5,579 bases of DNA, from positions 1 through 5,579 of the forward strand of contig JALWNJ010000142.1 in NCBI GenBank assembly GCA_026995955.1, written 5' to 3'. The position numbers were made by a program, and so were the translations under genes. This DNA comes from Gammaproteobacteria bacterium. GTDB taxonomy: Bacteria > Pseudomonadota > Gammaproteobacteria > J044. Below, in pieces: positions 1-5,579 of the stretch. Under the pieces are notes generated by a model, which saw nothing but the letters and a program-made list of their open reading frames with translations, was not told the DNA's origin and made no database searches. Within the stretch, counting starts at the first letter, position 1, and each line of letters begins with the position of its first letter.

Positions 1-821
1 CGTCCAACCGCGTCGTCTGGGACAGCCTGCGCCAGCGCCACGGCGTGCGTCTGGTCGAGATCCCCCTGCCCGAACGCGATCCGGAAGCGGCCCTGATCCA
101 AGCCCTGGGTCGCTGCACGCGGCTGCTCGCGGCGAGCGCCGTGTCCTATGCCAGCGGCCTGCGCCTGGACCTGGGGCGGCTCGGCGCGGCCTGCCGGCGA
201 AACGGTGTGCTGTTCTGCGTCGATTCCATCCAGCAACTCGGCGCCCTGCCCTTCGACGCCCTGGCCGCGGGCGCCGATTTCGTCGCTGCCGACGGGCACA
301 AGTGGATGCTCGGGCCGGAGGGGCTGGCCGCCTTCTGGTGCCGCCCCGAGCTGCGCGAACGGCTCAGCCTGCTCCAGCACGGCTGGCACATGGTGGAGGC
401 CATCGGCGAATTCGAACGCCAGGACTGGCAACCGGCCCGCAGCGCCCGCCGCTTCGAGCCCGGCAGTCCCAACATGCTCGGCATCCATGTGCTCAAGGCA
501 AGCACCGACCTGCTGCTGGAAGTCGGCATGAAGCAGGTGGCCGAGGCCCTGCGTGCGCGCCGCCGCCATCTCGAGGAAGGGCTGTCGCGGCTGGGCTGCC
601 GAATCCACTCCCCACGCGGCGAACAGCGCGATTCGGGCATTCTCGTCTTCAGCCACCCGAGGATCGACGCCGATGCGCTCTACGCCTGGCTGATGCAACA
701 CCGGGTACTGTGCGCACGGCGCGGGCCCGGCGTACGCTTCTCGCCCCACTTCTACACGCCCCACGCACGCCTGGAGCTGGCGCTTGAACGGGTGGCCGAG
801 GCCCTGCACGCCCTGACCTGA
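1..821 (+). CDS. Class V PLP-dependent aminotransferase (cysteine desulfurase / selenocysteine lyase fold), 5'-truncated by window edge
   Basis: The reading frame is open from the first bases (first full codon at 3) to the TGA at 819-821, so the gene starts upstream of the window. About 272 codons are visible. The sequence shows the class V aminotransferase signature. An Asp (codon 222-224) in VDSIQQLGA is in the position that pairs with the PLP pyridine nitrogen, followed by a Gln (codon 231-233). The motif ADGHKWMLGPEG follows, with the Lys (codon 300-302) expected to form the Schiff base with PLP. Near the C-terminus GVRFSPHFYTP matches the family's conserved Arg-containing segment that usually contacts the substrate carboxylate. 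The early residues SNRVVWDSL match the segment seen about 100 residues into such proteins. The substrate cannot be told: family members include cysteine desulfurases, kynureninase-like enzymes and isopenicillin-N-epimerase-like proteins. The GTG at 45 is an internal Val codon, not the start. A terminator-like hairpin follows the stop within a few bases, so the gene appears to be transcriptionally separate from the fad-type genes downstream. Confidence 0.9.
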   Translation, partial: SNRVVWDSLRQRHGVRLVEIPLPERDPEAALIQALGRCTRLLAASAVSYASGLRLDLGRLGAACRRNGVLFCVDSIQQLGALPFDALAAGADFVAADGHKWMLGPEGLAAFWCRPELRERLSLLQHGWHMVEAIGEFERQDWQPARSARRFEPGSPNMLGIHVLKASTDLLLEVGMKQVAEALRARRRHLEEGLSRLGCRIHSPRGEQRDSGILVFSHPRIDADALYAWLMQHRVLCARRGPGVRFSPHFYTPHARLELALERVAEALHALT

Positions 822-826
822 GTGCC

Positions 827-864
827 CCGTCAGGAACCGCGACCGGTCCCTGATGGTCTATTCT
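827..864 (+). terminator. Probable Rho-independent terminator after the aminotransferase gene
   Basis: Positions 827-839 pair with 844-856 around a 4-base CGAC loop. Eleven of 13 pairs are Watson-Crick, one is G-T (829/854) and one is a mismatch (835/848). The stem begins 5 bases after the aminotransferase stop codon. It is followed by TCTATTCT (857-864), which is only moderately T-rich, so termination may be partial. Placement right after a stop codon and before a new operon supports the call. Confidence 0.6.
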
Positions 865-930
865 CATGAACAGCAGGCCATGAAATCCGTCGCGAATGGA
901 TATCCGCGCCTTTGCGGCCTGCCACAACAA

Positions 931-989
931 CAATACGGTCGCACCAGATAGAGACCGCCGACAGGACTGCCAAAGCGGCCGCACCAGAG
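931..989 (+). repeat. Pair of imperfect direct repeats 40 bp apart in the operon leader
   Basis: Positions 931-949 and 971-989 agree at 15 of 19 bases. The shared core is CGGYCGCACCAGA (936-948 and 976-988, one difference). The copies are exactly 40 bp apart, close to four helical turns, so they would lie on roughly the same face of the DNA. The second copy runs into the Shine-Dalgarno of the next gene. They could be tandem sites for a regulator; chance similarity in GC-rich DNA is not excluded. Confidence 0.4.
933..949 (+). promoter_or_regulatory. Candidate FadR-like operator upstream of the beta-oxidation operon
   Basis: The 17-mer ATACGGTCGCACCAGAT carries a GGT-N3-ACC inverted core and a complete right half ACCAGAT. 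It agrees at 12 of 17 positions with the palindromic form of the enterobacterial FadR site as I recall it (ATCTGGTACGACCAGAT). FadR is a GntR-family repressor released by long-chain acyl-CoA, and it controls fadE and fadI in E. coli. The site lies 52 bases before the first operon start codon. No convincing -35/-10 pair was found to anchor it, and it is not known whether this organism has FadR, so this is a hypothesis. Confidence 0.3.
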
Positions 990-995
990 GAGGTG
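988..995 (+). promoter_or_regulatory. Strong Shine-Dalgarno deciding the start of the cysteine hydrolase gene
   Basis: AGGAGGTG is a full match to the 3' end of 16S rRNA. Its AGGAGG core ends 7 bases before the ATG at 1001. This strongly favours 1001 over the in-frame ATG at 896, which has no comparable site. As the first gene of a coupled set, this site may set translation of the whole operon. Confidence 0.85.
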
Positions 996-1000
996 CATCG

Positions 1001-1981
1001 ATGGCACAGGGATTCAGCAACTGGCTGTGGACACGGCTGACGCAATGGCTCGTCTACGAGCCGCCCGGCGTCAGCGAGCACCTGTCCGACTACGACCGGC
1101 TGCAGTACGAGATCCGCCCCGCCGATGTCCTGCTGGTGGAGGGGCGCAGCCATGTCAGCGAGATCATCAAGCTCATCACCCTGAGCAACTGGACCCACGC
1201 CGCCCTCTACATCGGCCGCCTGCACGACATCGAGGACCCGGACACGCGGCGCTATGTCACGGACTACCTAGGCACCGACACCGATCCGGGTGAGCCGCTG
1301 GTGATCGAGGCCCTGCTTGGCGAGGGCACCATCGTCTCGCCGCTTTCGCGCTACGAGACCTATCATGTGCGCATCTGCCGACCCAAGGGACTGTCGCATC
1401 GCGATGCCGTGGCCGTGATCCGCCACGCCGCCTCCCGCCTCGGCAGCGACTACGACCTGCGCCAGATCCTCGATCTCGCCCGTTTCCTGTTCCCCTACGG
1501 CATCCTGCCCCGGCGCTGGCGCTCCAGCCTGTTCCAGCACAACGCGGGCGGCCCCACGCGCACCGTGTGCTCGTCGATGATCGCCGAGGCCTTCCACAGC
1601 GTGCACTTTCCCATCCTGCCGGTGCTTACCCAGGACGAACAGGGCAAGCTGCACCTGCTCAAGCGCAACCACAAGCTCTACACGCCGGCCGATTTCGACT
1701 ACTCACCCTACTTCGACATCATCAAGTATCCGCTGCTCGGCTTCGACGAACTGGCCATCTATCGCGCCCTGCCCTGGGACCGCAGCGGCATCGCCGCCGA
1801 CGAGGAGATCGACCCCGACATGCTCGAGCCGCTGATGCCGGAGGTGGAACGGGTCTCCATCCTCGACGCCTCGCCGCAGCTCGGTTCCGAGTCTGCTGAT
1901 GAAAAACCGGACGGCACCGAGGATGGCCCTGCCGATGACACCCCCACGCGCCGCGCCGGCGGCGAAGGCAAGGCCCCATGA
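1001..1981 (+). CDS. YiiX/YebB-like permuted NlpC/P60 cysteine hydrolase (C92-type), first gene of the operon
   Basis: The product is 326 residues. Its arrangement is that of the circularly permuted papain-fold (LRAT/YiiX-like) branch of the NlpC/P60 superfamily, with catalytic His before Cys. The segment RPADVLLVEG (about residues 39-48) opens the fold. His66 lies in NWTHAALYIG. Glu103 in LVIEALLGEG is a possible third polar residue. LGSDYDLRQILDL lies around residues 147-159, and Cys190 in TRTVCSSMIAEAF is the likely nucleophile at the head of a helix. No signal peptide or membrane segment is seen, so it is probably cytoplasmic or peripherally membrane-bound. After about residue 263 the protein turns into an acidic, Pro/Gly/Asp-rich tail that is probably disordered. 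Members of the superfamily include peptidases, amidases and lipid acyltransferases/phospholipases; the substrate here is unknown. The stop overlaps the start of the acyl-CoA dehydrogenase gene (ATGA), which hints at a role in lipid or acyl metabolism. An in-frame ATG at 896 was set aside because of the strong ribosome site before 1001. Confidence 0.85.
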   Translation: MAQGFSNWLWTRLTQWLVYEPPGVSEHLSDYDRLQYEIRPADVLLVEGRSHVSEIIKLITLSNWTHAALYIGRLHDIEDPDTRRYVTDYLGTDTDPGEPLVIEALLGEGTIVSPLSRYETYHVRICRPKGLSHRDAVAVIRHAASRLGSDYDLRQILDLARFLFPYGILPRRWRSSLFQHNAGGPTRTVCSSMIAEAFHSVHFPILPVLTQDEQGKLHLLKRNHKLYTPADFDYSPYFDIIKYPLLGFDELAIYRALPWDRSGIAADEEIDPDMLEPLMPEVERVSILDASPQLGSESADEKPDGTEDGPADDTPTRRAGGEGKAP

Positions 1982-4395
1982 GTACCCTGCTCGCCTGGCT
2001 CTTCGTCCTGCTGGTGGCCGGTGCCCTGGCCTACCATCGCGTCGGCCTGCGCACCGCCACCAGCCTGCTGCTGTTCACCCTGCTCGCCCTCACTCTGTGG
2101 CTGGGGCTGGACTGGGGCCTGGGGCTGCTGTGGCTGCTGCTGCTCGTCGTTCTCGTTCCGCTCAATGTCGAGCCCTGGCGCATCGAGATCACGCGGCCGG
2201 TGTTCGCCTTCCTCAAGCGCAGCCTGCCGCGCATCTCGCGCACCGAGCAGGAGGCGCTGGAGGCCGGCGATGTGTGGTGGGATGCCGAGCTGTTCTCCGG
2301 AAAGCCCGACTGGTCGCGGCTGCTCGATCTGCCGCCACCCGCGCTCAGCGCGCGCGAGCGCGCCTTCCTCGACGGCCCGGTGGAGACGCTGTGCCGGATG
2401 CTCGACGACTGGGACATCACCCATCATCGCAAGGACCTGCCGCCGGAGGTGTGGGACTACATCCGCAAGGAACGCTTCTTCGGCATGATCATCCCCGAGG
2501 AATACGGCGGCCTCGGCTTCTCCGCCCTGGCCCATTCCGAGGTGGTGATGAAGATCGCCAGCCGCAGCATCACCGCCGCGGTCACGGTGATGGTGCCCAA
2601 CTCGCTGGGGCCGGCCAAGCTGCTCCTGCAGTACGGCACGCCGGCGCAGAAGGAATACTATCTGCCGCGCCTGGCCCGCGGCGAGGAGATCCCCTGCTTC
2701 GCGCTCACCGCGCCCGAAGCCGGCAGCGATGCCGCCGCCATCCCCGACACCGGCGTGGTCTGCCGCGGCCAGTGGCAGGGCGAGGAGGTGCTCGGCATCC
2801 GCCTCAACTGGGAGAAGCGCTACATCACCCTGGGGCCGGTGGCCACCCTGCTCGGGCTGGCCTTCAAGCTCTACGACCCCGATCACCTGCTCGGCGACGA
2901 GGAGGAACTGGGCATCACCCTGGCGCTGATCCCCACCGATCTGCCCGGTATCGACATCGGCAACCGCCACTGGCCGCTGGACATCCCGTTCCAGAACGGT
3001 CCCAACCGGGGCCGTGATGTGTTCATCCCCCTGGAGCAGCTCATCGGCGGGCCGGAACAGGCCGGCCACGGCTGGCGCATGCTGATGGAATGCCTGTCCG
3101 AGGGGCGCGGCATCTCGCTGCCGGCGCTGTCCACCAGCGCCGCCAAGGTCACCAGCCGCTACACCGGCGCCTACGCTCGCATCCGGCGCCAGTTCGGCCT
3201 GCCCATCGGCCGCTTCGAGGGCATCGAGGAGCCGCTGGCGCGCATCGCCGGAAACGCCTGGCTGATGGACGCCGCGCGCCGGCTCACCGCCGGCGCCCTC
3301 GACCAGGGCGAACGCCCGGCGGTGATCTCGGCCATCCTCAAGCAGCAGCTCACCGAGCGCATGCGCATCATCGTCAACGACGCCATGGACATCCACGGCG
3401 GTTCCGGCATCTGCATGGGCCCGCGCAACTACCTCGCCCGCACCTACCAGGCCATTCCCATCAGCATCACCGTCGAAGGCGCCAACATCCTCACCCGCAG
3501 CCTCATCATCTTCGGCCAGGGGGCCATCCGCTGCCATCCCTGGCTGCTGCACGAGATCCGGGCCGCACGCAACCCCGATCCGGCGCTGGGGCTGCTCGAG
3601 TTCGACCACGCCTTCTGGCGCCATGTCGGCTTCGTGCTCAGCAACCTGGCGCGCGCCTTCTGGCTCGGGCTCACCAACGGCCACCTGGCGCGGGTACCCG
3701 GCGACCGCCACAGCCGTCCCTACTTCCGCCGCCTGGAGCGCCTGAGCGCCGGCTTCGCCCTGCTCGCCGACAGCGCCATGCTCACCCTGGGCGGCAGCCT
3801 CAAGCGGCGCGAGCGCATCTCGGGGCGCTTCGCCGATGTGCTGTCCAACCTCTACCTGTGTTCGGCCGCGCTAAAGCAGTATCACGACCAGGGCCGACCC
3901 GAGGCGGCGCTGCCGCTGCTCGACTGGGCCTGCCAGGCCACCATCCACCGCGCACAGCAGTCCATGCTGGCGGTGCTGTGGAACCTGCCCATCCGGCCCC
4001 TGGCCTGGCTGCTGCGGTTCATCGTCTTTCCCTGGGGCAAGGTCTATGCCCCGCCGGGCGACCGCGTCATCCATGCCGCCGCCGACTTCCTGCTGCACGA
4101 CAGCGAGACCCGCGACCGCCTCAGCGAGGGCATCTTCGTCAGCGACGACCCCGACGACCGTACCGGACGCATCGAGCACGCCTTCCGCCTGGTGCTGCGC
4201 GACGAGGCCCTGGAGCGCCGCCTGCACGAAGCACGCCGCAAGCAGGGCTTCACCCCGGCCTGGAACGAGGACGAACTCAAGGCCGCGGCACGCGCCGGGC
4301 TGCTCGACGACAGCGAGGTCGAACGCCTGCGCGAAAGCCGCGCCGCCGTGCGCAACGCCATCATGGTGGATGAATTCAGGCCGGAGGAGCTATGA
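1978..4395 (+). CDS. fadE: FadE-like membrane-anchored acyl-CoA dehydrogenase
   Basis: This flavoenzyme catalyses the first step of beta-oxidation, FAD-dependent oxidation of acyl-CoA to trans-2-enoyl-CoA. The protein is 805 residues, close to E. coli FadE (814). Residues 4-18, 27-43 and 46-63 are Leu-rich hydrophobic segments that should anchor it in the inner membrane. The dehydrogenase core spans roughly residues 110-515. Landmarks are FALTAPEAGSDAAA (241-254, the substrate/flavin-binding loop), KRYITLGP (280-287), FQNGP (338-342), GRGISLP (376-382), RRQFG (403-407, FAD-contacting), and DIHGGSGI (471-478). ITVEGANILTR follows, in which Glu500 aligns with the catalytic base of medium-chain acyl-CoA dehydrogenases. 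The C-terminal ~290 residues, from CHPWLLHEI onward, form the FadE-specific extension domain (ACDH_C/DUF1974), ending in DEFRPEEL; E. coli FadE continues slightly further. The start overlaps the previous stop and the stop overlaps the next start, both as ATGA. There is no strong ribosome site of its own, so translation is probably coupled to the hydrolase gene. No missing key residue or frameshift was seen. Confidence 0.95.
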   Translation: MSTLLAWLFVLLVAGALAYHRVGLRTATSLLLFTLLALTLWLGLDWGLGLLWLLLLVVLVPLNVEPWRIEITRPVFAFLKRSLPRISRTEQEALEAGDVWWDAELFSGKPDWSRLLDLPPPALSARERAFLDGPVETLCRMLDDWDITHHRKDLPPEVWDYIRKERFFGMIIPEEYGGLGFSALAHSEVVMKIASRSITAAVTVMVPNSLGPAKLLLQYGTPAQKEYYLPRLARGEEIPCFALTAPEAGSDAAAIPDTGVVCRGQWQGEEVLGIRLNWEKRYITLGPVATLLGLAFKLYDPDHLLGDEEELGITLALIPTDLPGIDIGNRHWPLDIPFQNGPNRGRDVFIPLEQLIGGPEQAGHGWRMLMECLSEGRGISLPALSTSAAKVTSRYTGAYARIRRQFGLPIGRFEGIEEPLARIAGNAWLMDAARRLTAGALDQGERPAVISAILKQQLTERMRIIVNDAMDIHGGSGICMGPRNYLARTYQAIPISITVEGANILTRSLIIFGQGAIRCHPWLLHEIRAARNPDPALGLLEFDHAFWRHVGFVLSNLARAFWLGLTNGHLARVPGDRHSRPYFRRLERLSAGFALLADSAMLTLGGSLKRRERISGRFADVLSNLYLCSAALKQYHDQGRPEAALPLLDWACQATIHRAQQSMLAVLWNLPIRPLAWLLRFIVFPWGKVYAPPGDRVIHAAADFLLHDSETRDRLSEGIFVSDDPDDRTGRIEHAFRLVLRDEALERRLHEARRKQGFTPAWNEDELKAAARAGLLDDSEVERLRESRAAVRNAIMVDEFRPEEL
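4383..4389 (+). promoter_or_regulatory. Shine-Dalgarno for the thiolase gene, inside the end of fadE
   Basis: GGAGGAG lies in the last codons of the acyl-CoA dehydrogenase gene, ending two bases before the ATG at 4392 (four bases if the GGAGG core is counted). Together with the ATGA overlap it allows both reinitiation and independent initiation of the thiolase. Confidence 0.65.
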
Positions 4396-5579
4396 GCAGA
4401 AAACGCCGTGCCAATCGCCCCGTCTATCTCGTCGACGGCAACCGTGCGCCCTTCCTCAAGGCGCGCAGCCGTCAGGGCCCGTTCAAGGCCGCCGACCTCG
4501 CGGTGGCGGCAGGCAAGCCGCTGCTGCTGCGCCAGCCCTTTGCCGCCGATGCCTTCGACGAGGTCATCCTCGGCTGCGTGATGCCCGGCCCCAACGAGGC
4601 CAACATCGCACGCATCGCCGCGCTGCGTCTCGGCTGCGGCGAGGCCACCCCCGCCTGGACCGTACAACGCAACTGCGCCTCCGGCCTGCAGGCGGTGGAC
4701 ACCGCCGCCGAGCGCATCCGTCACGGCTACGGCGACCTGATCCTGGCCGGGGGCGTGGAATCCATGAGCCAGGCCCCGCTGCTGTTCCCGGACGACTTCG
4801 TCAACTGGCTGGGCGGCCTCAACAGTGCCCGCGACCTGCCCGACCGGCTGCGCGCCCTGGCCCGGTTCCGTCCGCACATGCTCAAGCCGGTCATCGGCAT
4901 CCTGTGCGGGCTCACCGATCCGGTGACGCAGATGAGCATGGGGCAGACGGCGGAGAAACTGGCCTGGCAATTCGACATCTCCCGCGAGGAGATGGACGCC
5001 TTCGCCCTGCGCTCGCACCAGCGCCTAGCTGCCGCCCAGCAGCAGGGCAACTTCCCGCACGAGCTGACCCCCGTGTACGACACCCGCGGCCGACTGTGGG
5101 ATCGGGACGACGGGGTGCGCGCCGACACCAGCATCGAGAAGCTGGCCCGCCTGCGCCCGGTGTTCGACCGCCGCTACGGCAAGGTCACCGCCGGCAACAG
5201 CGCCCAGATCACCGATGGTGCCGCCTGGCTGGTGGTGGCCAGCGCCGAGGCCTGCGAACGCCACGGCCTGCAACCGGTGGCCGAAATCCTCGACAGCGAA
5301 TGGGCCGCGCTCGATCCCTCCATCATGGGCCTCGGTCCCGCGCACGCCATCGGCCACCTGCTGGCGCGCCACCGCATGAAGACCGGCGACATCGACTACT
5401 GGGAGATCAACGAGGCCTTCGCCGCCCAGGTCATCGCCTGTCAGCGTGCCCTAGCCGACGACGCCTGGTGCCGGGCGCACCTGGGCCATGCCTCGCCAGG
5501 CGAGATCCCGGACGACCGGCTCAATGTCGATGGCGGCGGCATCAGCATCGGCCATCCGGTGGGCGCCAGCGGGGCGCGC
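4392..5579 (+). CDS. fadI: FadI-like acetyl-CoA C-acyltransferase (3-ketoacyl-CoA thiolase), 3' end cut by window
   Basis: This thiolase catalyses the last step of beta-oxidation, CoA-dependent cleavage of 3-ketoacyl-CoA to acetyl-CoA and a shortened acyl-CoA. The frame is open from ATG 4392 to the window end without a stop (396 codons). Visible catalytic elements are Cys95 in QRNCASGLQA (acyl-accepting nucleophile), Asn340 in the INEAFAAQ motif, and His388 in GGISIGHPVGASGAR. The final CxGGG-type Cys lies beyond the window; about 35-45 residues are missing judging from FadI (436 aa). A long loop after the Cys95 region (about residues 130-180, with LNSARDLPDRLRALARFRP) resembles the insertion in FadI and mitochondrial trifunctional beta subunits, which pairs them with a FadJ-type partner and the membrane. 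KVTAGNSAQITDGAA and LGHASPGEIPDDRLNVDGG also follow the FadI layout. The active-site words (NCASG, INEAF, GHPVGASGAR) are closer to FadA/AtoB-type thiolases than to E. coli FadI, so fadI is the best but not a certain symbol. The start overlaps the fadE stop as ATGA. Confidence 0.9.
   Translation, partial: MSRKRRANRPVYLVDGNRAPFLKARSRQGPFKAADLAVAAGKPLLLRQPFAADAFDEVILGCVMPGPNEANIARIAALRLGCGEATPAWTVQRNCASGLQAVDTAAERIRHGYGDLILAGGVESMSQAPLLFPDDFVNWLGGLNSARDLPDRLRALARFRPHMLKPVIGILCGLTDPVTQMSMGQTAEKLAWQFDISREEMDAFALRSHQRLAAAQQQGNFPHELTPVYDTRGRLWDRDDGVRADTSIEKLARLRPVFDRRYGKVTAGNSAQITDGAAWLVVASAEACERHGLQPVAEILDSEWAALDPSIMGLGPAHAIGHLLARHRMKTGDIDYWEINEAFAAQVIACQRALADDAWCRAHLGHASPGEIPDDRLNVDGGGISIGHPVGASGAR

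Noticed and set aside
859..864. TATTCT as a -10 box
   Set aside because: No -35 at a suitable distance. It is better explained as part of the T-rich tail of the terminator.
891..908. CGCG - GGATATCC - CGCG nested palindromic stretch
   Set aside because: The 8-base palindrome is perfect but the flanking CGCG units are self-complementary and common in GC-rich DNA. There is no second copy and no known site.
911..939. Possible promoter: TTTGCG, 17-base gap, TACGGT
   Set aside because: Only about 3 of 6 matches in each box, too weak to call, although its -10 would overlap the candidate operator.
896..1000. Possible 35-residue N-terminal extension of the hydrolase from ATG 896
   Set aside because: There is no Shine-Dalgarno before 896, whereas 1001 has a near-perfect one at the right distance. 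The extension looks like non-coding leader and would cover the repeats.
1899..3017. 372-codon plus-strand open frame overlapping the hydrolase end and fadE
   Set aside because: It is out of frame with the FadE motifs, the composition is Arg/Pro/Ala-biased, and no domain is seen.
1759..3711. 650-codon open frame on the minus strand across the hydrolase end and fadE
   Set aside because: It is antisense to clearly recognisable FadE motifs, begins within a gene, is rich in Gln/Gly/Ala/Arg as expected from the complement of GC-rich Leu/Ala codons, and shows no domain I recognise.
3090..4373. 427-codon plus-strand open frame inside fadE
   Set aside because: It is the alternate frame of a conserved gene. 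The translation is almost entirely Arg, Pro, Ala, His and Gly, as expected for an out-of-frame reading.
4044..5018. 324-codon open frame on the minus strand across fadE and thiolase
   Set aside because: It is antisense to two well-supported genes, with low-complexity composition typical of high-GC shadow frames and no recognisable motif.

Overview
The window is about two-thirds GC or higher by eye and is densely coded, with all real genes on the + strand. Codon use is uniformly GC-ending. Gene content, in particular a full-length FadE-type acyl-CoA dehydrogenase with its C-terminal extension, suggests a high-GC gammaproteobacterium, possibly from a Chromatiales-like lineage. That placement is inferred from protein character; no rRNA or other strong taxonomic marker is present.

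Layout. (1) Positions 1-821 hold the 3' part of a class V (cysteine-desulfurase-fold) PLP-dependent aminotransferase whose start lies outside the window. (2) Positions 822-1000 are the only substantial intergenic gap. It contains a stem-loop just after the aminotransferase stop that looks like a transcription terminator. It also holds a pair of imperfect direct repeats exactly 40 bp apart, the first resembling a FadR-type operator, and a near-ideal Shine-Dalgarno. (3) Positions 1001-1981 encode a YiiX/YebB-like (C92-type) permuted NlpC/P60 cysteine hydrolase. (4) Positions 1978-4395 encode a complete FadE-like membrane-anchored acyl-CoA dehydrogenase. (5) Position 4392 to the window end encodes a FadI-like thiolase missing only its last residues, including the second active-site Cys motif.

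Genes 3, 4 and 5 are joined by two ATGA start/stop overlaps, so they very probably form one operon with translational coupling. FadE carries out the first step of fatty acid beta-oxidation and the thiolase the last. The missing middle steps (enoyl-CoA hydratase / 3-hydroxyacyl-CoA dehydrogenase, FadJ-like) would be expected just downstream of the window. The most interesting point is the first operon gene. It is a papain-fold hydrolase/acyltransferase-type protein of poorly known function, placed where it leads and is coupled to the beta-oxidation genes. This suggests it acts on lipids or acyl chains rather than on peptidoglycan.
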